This document shows, in pieces, positions 46,801-58,722 of a stretch of DNA of 64,000 nucleotides (positions are counted from its first letter, which is position 1; each line of letters starts with the position of its first letter). Origin of the DNA: Prunus persica (taxonomy: Eukaryota; Streptophyta; Magnoliopsida; Rosales; Rosaceae); assembly GCF_000346465.2 (NCBI RefSeq), contig NC_034010.1, positions 9,044,520 to 9,108,519 on the forward strand. Reading direction: 5' to 3'. The notes under the pieces were generated by a model that ran no database searches, was not told where the DNA came from, and saw only the letters and a list, made by a program, of their open reading frames with translations. The translations under genes were made by a program, and so were the position numbers.

Positions 46801-49349
46801 TTATTCAGGGTTGTGCGTATTTTATGGGCAAATAAGTTTGGAAGACCATTAACAAATTTTTCTTTCCAGAATAGTTGATTACTGTCATCTCTAAGCATGA
46901 CTCTGGAGATGAAGACATCTTTATATCACCTAAAATCAGACAACTTGGGACATCTAAGGTTGCTTAGCTGGTCATGTATCCTAGCAGTGGTATTACTAGG
47001 AGTTCCAATAAAATGCTCAATTATCCTGTAAAATAAAGTGTTGACTCCGTCTTCTATACCTTGACCTATTTGTTCGTCAAATATTGGGAGACCACCTTCA
47101 TTGAGTTTTACAGCATAAGTGATTCAATTTTTAGACTCAGGGGTCAGGTGTTTATCCCACCAATATCTAAGAGTACCAGTAAATCCAGTAACTAACAGGG
47201 GAGCAATTTCAGACTGTCTGAAACTGTGATTGGTGATATAACTGTTGGCAACCATGGACATATGTTGTAACTTATTCAGGATTTCTTGCTCAGAAAGACT
47301 ATCAATATTCCATTCATACAATTTATCAGAAGAAACTGAAAACTGGGTTTGGAAGTTTCTTTCTTCAAATTGGATATCTGGAGGTGTTGGTCTAGGGTAC
47401 CAATTTTTGGTTAAGCTAGTGGGGCTTATATGTTTATCTAATCGTTTGATTCTGGGTTGAACTTCTAAATTTTTGAAAGCATTTTCTATTTTTGAAATAT
47501 GACTAGTTCCAGATTCTGTTGTCTCAGACTCAAAAGAGGTTGCCTTTGGAAAAGAATCTAGGGTTTTAAGACCAAATTTTTCATCTTTCTCAGTTTTACT
47601 TGGGGTCAACTGTTCTAACATCCCTTCAATTTTTTTCATTGTGGGTTTGATCTTAAGTGTGGGGCTGGATTTAAGATCCTGGAACTGAACTATTGGATTT
47701 TCAACTTTTGTTTTGGACTTAATTTCTGGGGAACTTATTTTGTCTACTTTAGTTTCAATTATATCTAATTACTTTCCTATGACGATTAAACTCTGGTTGG
47801 TATAATTATTCTGCTCAATAAGCCTTCTATGATTATCATCTTTTTCAAAAGTCTTAAAGGAGGTGGCAGGTATGGGTAAATCTTTATGTTCGATGATTAT
47901 GGTATCTATTGGAGGATGACTGGCTTCAACTATGGACTTGTCTATCATTTTCCATTTTTCTTTAGTCAAAATTTTTAATTCATCAGTAGACATATAATGA
48001 CTTTCAATGAAATCGAGGTAAAAGATTTCAACTTTGGCTGACCGCATGTAATCTTTCCATTCATTAAAGATTTTCTGACGGCTTTCACTGACAGGGTAGG
48101 CTTGGTGATACCTATCTCTCCTGAGCTGATTTTCAGGGGCTTTGAGATGACTATTTAAGCGTTTCCAATTAATTTCAAATTTTCTATTAAGGGTTCTAAG
48201 TTGATGATCGACTGGTGTAAAATTATCAACTAAGAAGTCTGACTATGTTGGTGATTCAGGTGATTCAGACTTATCTTCTTAGACTGGAGCTTTGCCATAG
48301 CAAGGTTGGGTTACCTGAGAGGATTTTCTCAGGGACTTAAGCTTAAAGTCAATCATAGCTTTTTCTAATTCTAGGTCTCGTTCTAGAGTGGAAGACGAGG
48401 CAGTAAATGAGTGCCGTGCAGGGGCATGCCTTTGAGACTGACCAGGAGTTGGCAATTGTTGCAACTGAACATCAGATTTCCTTAAAGGTTGATTTTCAAA
48501 TTTAATTTTTACTGTGCCATCTAAATATTGCTGGATGTAATCAAGATTGTTGAGATTTCGTTGAATTGGAGCTGGTTGGCTTTCAGTGACTAAGGTCCAT
48601 TCTTTTGGAAGGGCAACTTCTGACCACTTAATGGTCTGAGGGACTTGGATATGGGCATCTGAAGTATGACTCTGGATTAAAACAGTTTGGTCTTTTGGGC
48701 TTTTATTAAGGGCTTGGAAATTCATATTAGTACCTGTAACTTTGTAATAAATTCTGTAAACTAAGGCTAAAGGCTGGGTTCCTGGGAGGACATTGTAACC
48801 TTCAGTCTTAATATTCAGAGTTAAAGTTCTCAGGATATGAGGATCACTAAGACTTACAGTGAAATCAGGATAACAATCAAAATGAACTGTACACAGACTG
48901 GACTCAATGACGCCTAAGGTGCTATCACTAAACTCAATAAACCGAGCATCACGTAAACAGAGAAGGATTGAGGCTTTCAAACCTAATCTGGTTAGGGGTT
49001 TAACAGCAACTTGAACTAACCCAGTATGCAGAAAATTATTACCATCATTTTTTTGTTTCTTAATTGAATCAAGATTCAGCAACTGGCAGGTTTCATGTTC
49101 TTTACTTAGAGCATACACTTGTTCAACTGTCTTAACATGAGTTGTGCTATTAAAACTAGAAGGCAACCAATGTTTCTTATAAATTTTTTGACTCGGGACT
49201 TTAGGTATATTCCAATCTCTAAAGTCTAGTTGTTCTTTACTACTGGAATCATATTCAAATTGTTCCTCATTAACTATCTCTGGGAGTCAGCTTATACTGG
49301 TCTTAGAACTGTTTGACTTACAGGAGTTTGTTCTAAGAAAGCGACTCAT
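43718..49349 (-). pseudogene. Caulimovirid ORF1 polyprotein (MP-CP-PR-RT-RH), multiply broken
   Basis: About 1,877 codons from the ATG after the leader. Order: movement protein (about 49.1-48.6 kb); coat protein (47.6-46.4 kb; GTLRYWWDKHLT, then CCHC knuckle near 46427-46386); aspartic protease DSGAD (45677-45663); reverse transcriptase with YIDDVLIFS (44632 onward); RNase H with VETDASDIGYGG; end at TGA 43720. In-frame stops begin at 49289, 48281, 48245, 47771, 47126, 46928, 46490, 45932, 45085 and 44551, and one frame change occurs near 45340 beside a T5 (A5 in sense) run. The plus-strand fragments show sense codons at the first seven sites. The virus replicated by reverse transcription; this copy cannot make the protein. 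Confidence 0.88.
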
Positions 49350-49696
49350 GACTACTCAAGTGTTCGGATTTGGCTAACTGAGGAAGAAGATAAACTGAGA
49401 CTTCCTAAACTGACCGTTTACCCTAAAAGAAACCTATTAACCTTTCTTAATTTTCTGTCTCCTGCCCACCGCTCAGGCCCTCTACACTGGGGACTTACTG
49501 TTTGGAAAAAGGACTCACGGGTCAGACCTTAAAGAAAGATTAACAAATAACTCAAAGAATAAAAGGGAAGGAAAGGAAGGAAATGAAGACCTTCTACTCA
49601 GAAGCTTAAACCAACCACTTGGGCGGGGATGAGTAGCAGACTTAGACAAAGACGTAACTCTTACGGCTCTGATACCAAAAGAAAGAAAACAGAGAT
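49229..49696 (-). repeat. Terminal redundancy of viral copy (5' repeat)
   Basis: Partner of 41528-41996. It includes the first primer-binding site, the leader and the start of ORF1 (ATG at 49349), with TGA at 49289-49287. Confidence 0.92.
49665..49677 (-). other. Caulimovirid tRNA-Met primer-binding site (first)
   Basis: TGGTATCAGAGCC on the minus strand. It marks position 1 of the viral genome by convention and lies 19 bp from the end of the inverted block. Confidence 0.9.
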
Positions 49697-49750
49697 TGGG
49701 AGACCCTGAGAAAATCCTCTCAGGTAAGAGTTACGGCTTTTCTGGCACAT
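49697..49750 (+). other. Junction filler made of viral scraps
   Basis: Between the inverted copy and the plus-strand coat protein block lie 54 bases. They include a 24-base piece identical to 41261-41284 (movement-protein region; starts CCCTGAGAAAATCC) and TAAGAGTTACGG, the complement of 41952-41963 next to the primer site. Confidence 0.8.
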
Positions 49751-51477
49751 TAATTGTCATAGGAAAGCAATTAGATATAATTGAAACTAAAGTAGACAAA
49801 ATAAGTTTCCCAGAAATTAAGTCCAAAACAAAAGTTGAAAAACCAATAGTTCAGTTCCAGGATCTTAAATCCAGCCCCACACTTAAGATCAAACCCACAA
49901 TGAAAAAAATTAAAGAGATGTTAGAACAGTTGACCCCAAGTAAAACTGAGAAAGGTGAAAAATCTGGTCTTAAAACCCTAGATTCTTTTCCAAAGGCAAC
50001 CTCTTCTGAGTCTGAGACAACAGAATCTGGAACTAGTCATATTTCAAAAATAGAAAATGCTTTCAAAAATTTAGAAGTTCAACCCAAAATCAAACGATTA
50101 GATAAACATATAAGCCCCACTAGCTTAACTAAAAATTGGTACCCTAGGCCAACACCTCCAGATATCCAATTTGAAGAAAGAAACTTCCAAACCCAGTTTT
50201 CAGTTTCTTCTGATAAATTGTATGAATGGAATATTGATGGTCTTTCTGAGCAAGAAATCCTGAATAAGTTACAACATATGTCCATGGTTGCCAACAGTTA
50301 TATCACCAATCACAGTTTCAGACAGTCTGAAATTGCTCCCCTGTTAGTTACTGGATTTACTGGTACTCTTAGATATTGGTGGGATAAACACCTGACCCTT
50401 GAGTCTAAAAATCGAATCACTTATGCTATAAAACTCAATGAAGATGGTCTCCCTATATTTGACGAACAAATAGGTCAAGGTATAGAAGACGGAGTCAACA
50501 CTTTATTTTACACGATAATTGAGCATTTTATTGGAACTCCTAGTAATACCACTGCTAGGATACATGACCAGCTAAGCAACCTTAGATGTCCCAAGTTGTC
50601 TGATTTTAGATGGTATAAAGATGTCTTCATCTCCAGAGTCATGCTTAGAGATGACAGTAATCAACCATTCTGGAAAGAAAAATTTGTTAATGGTCTTTCA
50701 AACTTATTTGCCCATAAAATACGCACAACCCTGAGTAATGAACAAGGTCATATTGATTGGGATAGTTTGACTTACGGAACATTATAAGTACAATTAACCA
50801 AGTTGGCATGAAAATGTGTATTGATTTTAAAATTGGTAGACAGATACAGTCCGATAGGAAATCAGCCAAATATGAATTAGGCAATTTCTGCGAACAGTAC
50901 GACCTTACCAGCATTCCTCCTTCCAGAAGAAATAAGCCCAGTCATCTTAAGAAAAATCGTTTTTATTCCCGAAGAAAACAATTTTCTAAACCCAATAATG
51001 ATATTCGTGAATTCTATAAAAGAAGAAAATTTTCCTCTAAGAAAAATTGGTCGAAAACCCCGACAGGCCAAAAGAAGAATCGCCCCAAAAATGATAAAAC
51101 CAAAGTCAAATGCTTTAAATGCCAGAAATTTGGTCATTATGCCTCTGAATGCAAAATAAAAGACACTATTAAACAATTGCATATTACAAATGAAGAAAAA
51201 GAAAAATTGATAAAAGTTTTGGAGTTGCGAGACTTTGAAACAAGTAGTGCTGAAACCATAGTAGCCAGTTCTGATTCTGATTCTGCCCAGTCGATAGAAT
51301 CACAGTCTAGGTCACGTGATATCCAGTTTGGTTGTACAGATAAATGTTGCAATAAATTAAATTCTATTTGTGTCCTTACTAAACAGGAAGAACAAGAAGA
51401 ATTACTAATAGACCTGATAAGCCGAGTTGAGAATCCCGAGTTAAAATCAGAATATTTAAAGAAATTGAAAAAAGTCA
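49751..51477 (+). pseudogene. Caulimovirid coat-protein fragment, plus-strand copy
   Basis: It corresponds to about 47788-46045 of the minus copy in the opposite orientation. It holds the coat-protein core (FRQSEIAPLLVTGFTGTLRY) and zinc knuckle CFKCQKFGHYASEC (51111-51152). One base of an A run is missing near 50780, shifting the frame; a TAA follows at 50785, and the second half reads on in the new frame. At 51477 the viral sequence ends and TATGTATGTG plus (TA)n begins. Confidence 0.85.
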
Positions 51478-51589
51478 TTATATGTATGTGTATATATATA
51501 TATATATATTCCCTCGAATGAAAAAAATAGAAAGAAACAAAACTATTCTTTTCTTTTCCAATGTTTTGTTTTCTTTACAAACTGTGCCT

Positions 51590-51944
51590 CATGCAACACT
51601 TCATCAAAACCCGTAAAATCAACGAATGAGTTTACAGTCCGGCCATATCTGAAATTAATTACAAACTTTGAGATAGCATTGTAACATTTTATATACTAGG
51701 GTTTATTATGAAATTTGGTGCATACTTCAGGATGCAAAATGTAATTAACACTTGTTGGAGTTTATTTATTGTTTTTGAGGTCCACTATCATCCACATGAC
51801 ATGTGTCTTTTTAACTATTCTGAAATTTATATAATGAAAGAAAAAGAAAATTACAAAATGTTATCCTATCTTTTGTCATTTTTTTTTTTAACTTAAAAAG
51901 ATAATTAAGTAGCCAATTATTTTTTATTTTTTATATTTTTACAA
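51590..51944 (+). repeat. Direct repeat, left copy, flanking the Mutator-like element
   Basis: It matches 59890-60245 in the same orientation (CAACACTTCATCAAAACCCG, GTGCATACTTCAGGATGCAA). It lies just outside the left inverted repeat of the Mutator-like element. Confidence 0.88.
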
Positions 51945-52407
51945 GGTGACTTGTAGTCCTTGTGGTTTCCAACTTTTACCACTAAGGTCCATGTGGTTTC
52001 CATTTCTTCACTTTTAACACTATGGTTTAAGATTTCCAAGCAATTCAAGGACACTTCTCAATTTCCGTCAAATTTCTTTTAGTTCTGTTAGGGCATTAGT
52101 TGTTGCCGTTAGTTATAGAATAAGTGGAGGGGCATTAAGGTCAAATCCCTTGCAATTCATAGCACACGTGCCACAGTGGAATAAGCCAGCATTCTCATTC
52201 TTCTTACTCTAGAGAAAGAGAACACGAAGGCTCGAATAATCAAACAGAACTTAGGTATTTCTTTTGGGCCTTATAGGGTTTAATTAAAAAAATTTCATGT
52301 GCGTAAAAGTTAATTGATTGAAGGAGCTGGTTACACAACCAAAATGACGAAGAGCATAGGAGAAGGCAGTGGAAGCTTGAACAAACCAGGTTAGAAAGAG
52401 CTTGATT

Positions 52408-52640
52408 ATCTAACTTAGTTTCAATTTGATATAGGGGCTTTCAATGGTGAAAATGTTTGTTGCTTTCAATGCTTTGTTTTTTCGATTGTCTGCATGTATT
52501 ATTTCTTATCCCTGATTTGAAGCCTTAACTTAGTTTCAATTTGATATAGGGGCTTTCAATGGTTAAAGTGTTTATTGCTTTCAATGCTTTGTTTTTTCGA
52601 TTGTCTGTATGTGTTATTTCTTATCCCTAATTTGTAGCCT
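52408..52640 (+). repeat. Tandem duplication, 2 x about 120 bp
   Basis: TTAACTTAGTTTCAATTTGA and the rest of the unit through TTATTTCTTATCCCT occur twice back to back with about 8 differences. Confidence 0.9.
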
Positions 52641-53273
52641 TTTGTACTGGGTTGAGTTTGTCTCTTAGTGGAATAGTTGGTGGGAAAGTAAAGACTTTAG
52701 GAAGTAAAAGTTTTTTTTGGCTGGAATAGGAAGTAAAGGTAGTGGTCCCGTGCATGTTTTCACTACTAAAGGCTTCAGGAAGAATAGTGTCCCTTTTTAT
52801 TTGCATAAAGTATTCAATATGCATGGTTTGCATTTTGTTCTTATTTGGTTATGTTAAAAAATTTCAGATGTTGGGCCACCCCAATTGCTTTATAATGCCA
52901 AACACCATTGTCATCTCCACTTGTTAGAAAACAACCAGGGAGACCAAATGAAGGAAACATCATCTAATGCTTAGGAAATGAACTTCAGCCACAACCTATA
53001 CAACAAAAACATTCTAAATGGCGGATTCATTTTGTTCATGCTAGTTGAGCTAAACCTTTTTCATTTTAAATCAAGTATCTTATCCTAGTCTCTTTGAACA
53101 CAAATAGAAAAAGGAAAAAAGGAATAGATCATTTACCCTTGATGACCTTTTCTTGATTTCACAAGAATGAACACCTTTATTGAAAAGGCCTTTTGTTTCT
53201 CTTGATTTTGACTCCTTCACCTTAAGGCGCCAAGATTTGAGTCCTCTATCTCACCACACCAAATGCTCCTAGA

Positions 53274-54190
53274 CAAGGACGGACTTATCACTCCAGCCTA
53301 GGGGAAGATTTCTAAAATATTAAATATAGTTTAAATTTAATAAGTTTATTCCTACTCCAATAAATATTTAGCCCACTGCACCAAATAAATATAGCCCACA
53401 CATGCATTGTTTTTTATTTTTGTATCGCTAATATAATAAACTAATAATAGCCCAATCTAAGTAAAGTAAATAATAGCTTAGCCTTCTATTTAAAATAAGC
53501 CCACTCCTCCCGAAGCATATAAAAAATAATAAATATCAATCCAAACCTATATAAATTTGATTAGAAGCAGAACTCACGCTAAGGGTGTACCAACTTGACC
53601 TATTCTAATCGTACTGATATTATGCTACACCCACAGAGAACAAATATCAAAAAATTTATTCTAGCCACCCAAAACGCCATATTTGAACCTTGAGAGCCTA
53701 GAGGAAATAGCTCTCCTCTAAAAAATTGTACAAACTTATCTTCAGTGGGTTCTTTAATCTTGGTAAGTTTTTCTCTTTTTATATATATTCAATTTCCAAT
53801 TTTAATTGTTGTTGTTAAGTTTTTATGATTTAAGTATTGGGTGAAAACTTTTGGAGATTGTTGATATGTATTTTATTTTTGCAACTTGAATTATTAATTA
53901 GCATATATGATTTTTGGTGTCTAGTATTTCTTGTTAGGATGTCATGTCACATGATGATAACAGACTGGTAAAGAGAGGAAAAACTATTTATTCATTCTTC
54001 AAAAAAAGTAGATTTTATTTATATTTTGTACTTCTTTGTGTTATATTTGCTTGTAATGTGACTTTGTTTGATTTATAAAATTTTATTTACATTTTTGTTT
54101 CAAGAGAAAAAGGGCTTATAATATATCTATTCTAAAAATTAAAAAAATTTATTTAGCCTACCCCTATAAAAATTCCTGGGTCCGCCATTG
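53274..54190. mobile_element. Non-autonomous hAT-type element, 917 bp
   Basis: Ends CAAGGACGGAC (left) and CAATGGCGGACCCAGG (right end reversed), the common plant hAT terminus. Flanks CTCCTAGA and CTCGTAGA form an 8-bp target duplication with one mismatch. No transposase is visible; the interior is AT-rich. Confidence 0.8.
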
Positions 54191-54502
54191 CTCGTAGAGA
54201 TGAAAAGAAGGCAATCAAGAAGTATGGATGCTAGTGTACTTCTTGATTGGACCAATTTTTGGTTTATGAAAGATGAGATACAAAGATGATCACTCATCAA
54301 CCAAAGTTGGGAACCAAAAACCCTGGCTAGGTTTTCTCCAACACTAAGCTTATATAGGACAACACAAAAGGCAATTGGGTGGGTATTTGGGGCTCCACGG
54401 GTCATGTCATCTTATGTCACTTATCCTTTGGGCTCAATAGCCTTTGGGCTGTTTTGTCCCTTTCCTTTTAAATCATATTTAAAAGCCCAATCCAATATTT
54501 CT

Positions 54503-54767
54503 TGTAATAATCCAAACCTAAATTAATAGTTAATTATTAATTTATTAAGAGGAGAAGACAATTTTGCCCTTGGAATAATTTATTAAAGAAAAGTTGACTT
54601 TTTGACCGAGAAGGAATTTGATACTTTCACACACACCGTAGCGTAGAGCACGACGAAATGAGTTCGTAGACACGAAGTGGGCTCGAATCGGAGCTTTAAC
54701 GAAGAAAATATGGTTAAAATACTACGAGGGGCAAAACGGTAATTTAAAAAATCAGATTTTACAAAAC

Positions 54768-54854
<87 letters not shown>

Positions 54855-57249
54855 CGCACGCTTCCTTCCTCTCTGCGACAAACCCCCCCTCCCCCGATCG
54901 GATTTTGGGGCGCCGTCACCACCACCGACCACCATATACTGCCAGACCGGTCCAGGAAGAACCGGCGTCACGCCGCCACCTCACCCCGCCCAGCCCACTG
55001 CCAGCCGCTGCTGTTATCCTACTGGAAAACCACGAAATCGCCAGTTATCGTGCGAAACTTCACGGCCGTCGATCTCCGTTATCCAGCCACCAAATCGGAC
55101 GATCCAGGTATGGATTCTGAACCTCTCGAGCTGTTCTAGCTGCCTGTTAGGTAGGATTCAATCGATTCTCAGTGTAGGTAATTCGATTTGCGAATTGAAA
55201 TTCGGCCAATTTTGGGATCTCGATTCCGGCCACTTCTGGTCAGTTTTTGGGGTAGGTCCAAGAGTAAAAGTGGCTCCAAATAGGGTGTTATACCTAGGGT
55301 AGGAGTTTAGAGCCGTGGTTTTGAGATTTTCCGGCGATACGTAATCGCTTTGGGCACCCAGCGCTGCCGGCCCGTGTGGCGGCTCGTGGGTGAGGGTAGT
55401 GAAGTTGCACTGTGTCTCGATGAGATTCTTAGGTTGTCACGAGCACGTAGGAATTCACGGATCGCAATTTGGATACCGTTTAAGCCTTGAACGGATTATT
55501 GCATATTGTGTGATTTCCGGGTTCAATATGGTTGAGCCGTTGGATCGTAATATTTTTCAGATACATTACTCTAGACAAGTTCAAAATCGTGTAGGATTCG
55601 ACGGATCGTGAATCGAAGTCCCGGATACTCCGAAATCGCGAACCCTAGGGCTAGGGTTTAGAAATCGTGCGATTGTACAATCGTGATCAATCCGACCGTC
55701 CAATCGAGACCAAACCCTCGCGACATGTGTCCTAGGTATATTGGAACTTCTAGAGGCTTCCAGATCATAATTGCGAGTTCATGGACCCATGGGGTCCCAG
55801 GTTGACTTTTTGGGACTTTAGCGCCTTTTGAGTCCCAGGATACTGCTAAATTGTTCCAAGTGGAAGGAAAGCTTTTATGGGCATAACAACAACTTTAATC
55901 TGACGCACGTACTTCTAGGGGCTAAGGGTCAGGGTTTTTAAATTAATACTATATTGTATTAATAGAATGTTATGGTCATTTAATCAGGCACCCGGGCACC
56001 AGTTGACCTGCAGGAGGGACCTTCAAGAGGTCCAACGAGCACGGACTACCAGTGAGTGGACTCTTTGTTTTTATAAATGAATTTAAGCAGTTCAGTTTCA
56101 GTTACAGTATTTGATCTTGAATTAATTTTATTCAAAGATTAGTGTTTTATAAGCTGTTCTATGCTTTTGAATATTTTGTTTTGCATGCTACCGAGTGGAA
56201 TACCCTTTAAAGGATTTAGGAAAAGAAATTCTAGTTAATTATCAGATAAATGGCAGCAGAATTTTAGAGGTTACAGAAATTCAGTTATTCAACAGATTTT
56301 CTTCAGAAACTTTATATTCTCCTAAGCCACCTTAGGTACCCAGATATACAGATGTTGCCTTCGGTAAATAAGTTGCCTTCAGATTAAATGTTGCCTCCGA
56401 ATTGTATTGGTTGCCTTCGGTTTAGTCAGCATGCTTGACAGTTGCCCCACGAGTTCTTTGGTACTCGAACTCGTGTGGAGCGAGTAATGCGGATCAGGTG
56501 GACTACGGTCCCCTGAATCCTGCGAGTTGCGGCTCAGACTGACCTTGTGTCACTGAGACCTGCGAGTACGTATCACCCATGGTGATGCAAGGAATTGACG
56601 GAAATAAGGGGTACACCTAGGTGGTAGTTTTAAACTGTTTTCAATGCCTTAAGAAATTAATGTTGACCATGAGTATGATTGGGTTATATACATGTATAGT
56701 TATATGAGTGCATTAATTTTAGTAATAAAGAGAATAATTTAGTTTGTATAACTGTTTTTACAGTGGGGTTAGTATGTTCATATGCTATTTTCTAAACTTT
56801 GTTTTTAGGTCCACTCACTCTTTTCAAAGTTTTGCGCCCCTAGGCAGTAGGCGTGCACAGGGATCCACCACCGGGCCATTTTCCACCTTCCGCGCTTTCC
56901 TTTTTAATGTAGAACTTTTGTTTTGTAAAAGGATTGACTCCTTTGTAAATTCTTAGTAGTCGCTCTGATATTTTGCCCTAGACTTAGAATTTAACTGTTG
57001 GAATGTATATATACGTATGTTGGCAGTTGGTTGTATATATATATACTTGTTTGGCAGGTGTAAATATTTTGGTATTGATCCAGTTACAAGGGAGACTCTG
57101 CCGATTTTTCGGTAGAAGTCAAGCTTGTTATTTTATCGTGCTTTGTATAGAAGGGCAATTAGGTCATTCGTGCCCAACATCCGCCAGGTGTCGGACACGC
57201 ACATGGTCCGGCTCGGATTCCAAAGTGGAATTTGGGTCGGGTCTTGTCA
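54503..57249 (+). repeat. Solo LTR of the Tekay-type family, plus orientation
   Basis: Begins TGTAATAATCC and ends GGGTCTTGTCA, with a perfect 5-bp target duplication TTTCT (54498-54502 and 57250-57254). It carries the family blocks in the same order: (TC)n at 54773-54852, CCCCCCCTCCCCC, the CCTAGGGCTAGGGTTT telo-box palindrome and the GAACTCGTG hairpin. At 2,747 bp it is the longest of the single-block LTRs here, partly through its TC tract. Confidence 0.94.
54773..54852. repeat. (TC)40 microsatellite in solo LTR
   Basis: A perfect TC run of 80 bases about 270 bp from the LTR 5' end, the longest such tract in the window. Confidence 0.97.
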
Positions 57250-57254
57250 TTTCT

Positions 57255-58140
57255 ATATGTCAATATTAATTCTATAATTAATCTTTTAATTATAATTTAA
57301 CTATTAAATTATAATTATAGTCTTACTTAATTGACCCTGTCAAACTATTTGACTTTGGTTAATTGCTCCGATCAATATGTTGACTTTTGACCATTCACTT
57401 TAACATTTGATTATCAACCACTGACTTGTGTCTCCTCATTTCATTTCTCCTCATTTGTACCTTTAATCACATTCTTTGGGTGTGCACATCCGTAGGTTCC
57501 CTTTAGCAAGATAGTGGGTTGACTCAACTCCTCAGAAATGATATACGAATTAAATTCCACAATTTAATTCTTCCTATAAATAAAGGTTAATTGAAACCTT
57601 TTAGGATATCCATAAACCATGGTTGTCGCCTAGCAGCAAGTCATGGTTATCCGAGCTAAATGAGACGTTGTGAAAGAACCTATTCAAGTTGGAATGACCA
57701 TGCAATTGAATCCTTCTCTTATGTCAATACTCCTTATTCAGCATGACTGTATAGTGCCCTCGAAGATTAACAACATAGCCACAAAACGTCTATGATGCCT
57801 TAGGTCTAAGAATTAGTTTGCACCATTGCAATTTATGAGTTCCAGCTTCACATGTGAGTAAAGACTTCCATGCTGTAACTCATGTGTTGGATCACGTTCA
57901 GTGTACTTGTTCTTCTATAAGCACGTACACACATATCAATGTGTCTTCACACTTAATGCCTTGAGACCTTGCCATTCCCTACATATAGAGACGATACTGT
58001 GTGTACTGGTCTTTGCGGAATATTGACGCCCAATCAATATTCCTATGGCCAGGAACATATTCAGGATTTAGGAATGATGAGAAATCTCCATGTATGCAAT
58101 CTCATTACATAGCTCTCATATCCACTTGTGTTATAGGTGA
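57255..58140. other. Unassigned, probably retroelement-derived, no gene seen
   Basis: Non-coding sequence with two short TTGACTTTGGTTAATTG-like and GTTGACTTTTGACC phrases and no domain on either strand. It is probably continuous with 53140-54500 before the hAT and LTR insertions. Family not assigned. Confidence 0.4.
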
Positions 58141-58149
58141 AAATAGGTG

Positions 58150-58722
58150 CAAATTTGCGAAGAAAAAGGACTGTTACTTGCACTAGATGTTTTCAAAAAG
58201 GCCACAATAAGAGGAATTGTAAGAATCAGCCACAAGTCGCTCCACTTGGAACTGATATTGATAAAAGATGGACAACTAGGTATCCTTAAAAGAAAAAGAG
58301 GGGCTTTTGTTCTCAAACCAATGCATTTGGTTCTAAAATGAATGCAAGAGGTTCTCAAACTAATGCATATGGTTCTCAAATGAATGTGCAAAGAAGAAAG
58401 CTTCCTGTGAGTTTTAGTTCATAATTTTGTAATTTTTTTAAAAAACCAACTTCATGTATATTACAATGATTGGTAAACTTATTTTTTTTTCAATGCAGAT
58501 TCTGAAAAACATGCAACTTTACAGCAAGGTGTATCGAGTTATGTGAATCTATCTACCTCTGCCTCTGTGAATCCATCTGCTTTTGCCTCTATGAATCTAT
58601 CTGCTTCTGCCTCTGTGAGTCCATCTTCTTCTGTGCAGCCAACTCCAAGGCAAGGTCCAAGACTGTTGGGAGTTAGCAGTAGTGCTCCATGGAAACCACC
58701 TGGGAAAGCACCAAGGAAGTGA
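58150..58722 (+). pseudogene. MuDR-type transposase C-terminal fragment
   Basis: CTRCFQKGHNKRNCKN (from 58179) is the CX2CX4HX4C knuckle that ends plant Mutator transposases. A TAA follows 36 codons later; reading through gives GSQTNA/GSKMNA repeats. A probable intron (about 58407-58498, GTGAGT...TGCAG) leads to a Ser-rich repeated tail (NLSTSASVNPSAFASMNLS) that ends PWKPPGKAPRK before TGA at 58720. The catalytic domain is missing. The knuckle and tail lie next to the right inverted repeat, as expected. Confidence 0.75.

Larger units (their letters stand above)
41528..49696 (-). mobile_element. Full-length, terminally redundant caulimovirid genome copy
   Basis: On the minus strand it reads: primer-binding site (49677-49665), leader of about 330 bp, ORF1 (49349-43718), ORF2 (43802-42531), TATA box and poly(A) signal, then a second primer-binding site (41977-41965) and a repeated leader plus ORF1 start. 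The distance between the two primer sites is 7,700 bp, which is the genome unit. The redundant ends (41528-41996 and 49229-49696) are about 468 bp and nearly identical. The block starts only 19 bp outside the primer site. Confidence 0.88.
40507..51477. mobile_element. Endogenous caulimovirid locus (plant pararetrovirus), three blocks
   Basis: Three collinear or inverted viral blocks: plus 40507-41527, minus 41528-49696, plus 49751-51477. Together they show a 30K-type movement protein, a coat protein with CCHC knuckle, an aspartic protease, reverse transcriptase, RNase H and a downstream second ORF. No integrase is present, as expected for Caulimoviridae. (TA)n lies at both outer borders (40445-40469 and about 51489-51510). 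The large ORF1 plus small ORF2 layout and the TA-repeat location resemble florendoviruses; a petuvirus-like origin is the alternative. All coding regions carry stops or frameshifts. Confidence 0.88.

Noticed and set aside
40507..51477. Interpreting the RT region as a Ty3/gypsy element
   Set aside because: There is a 30K movement protein, a caulimovirid primer site and layout, and no integrase or LTRs.
52922..58111. Possible large nested element with TGTTAG...CTCTCA ends and 8-bp flanks TCTCCACT/TATCCACT
   Set aside because: The ends are not convincingly inverted and the flanks do not suit a LTR element, so I did not call it.
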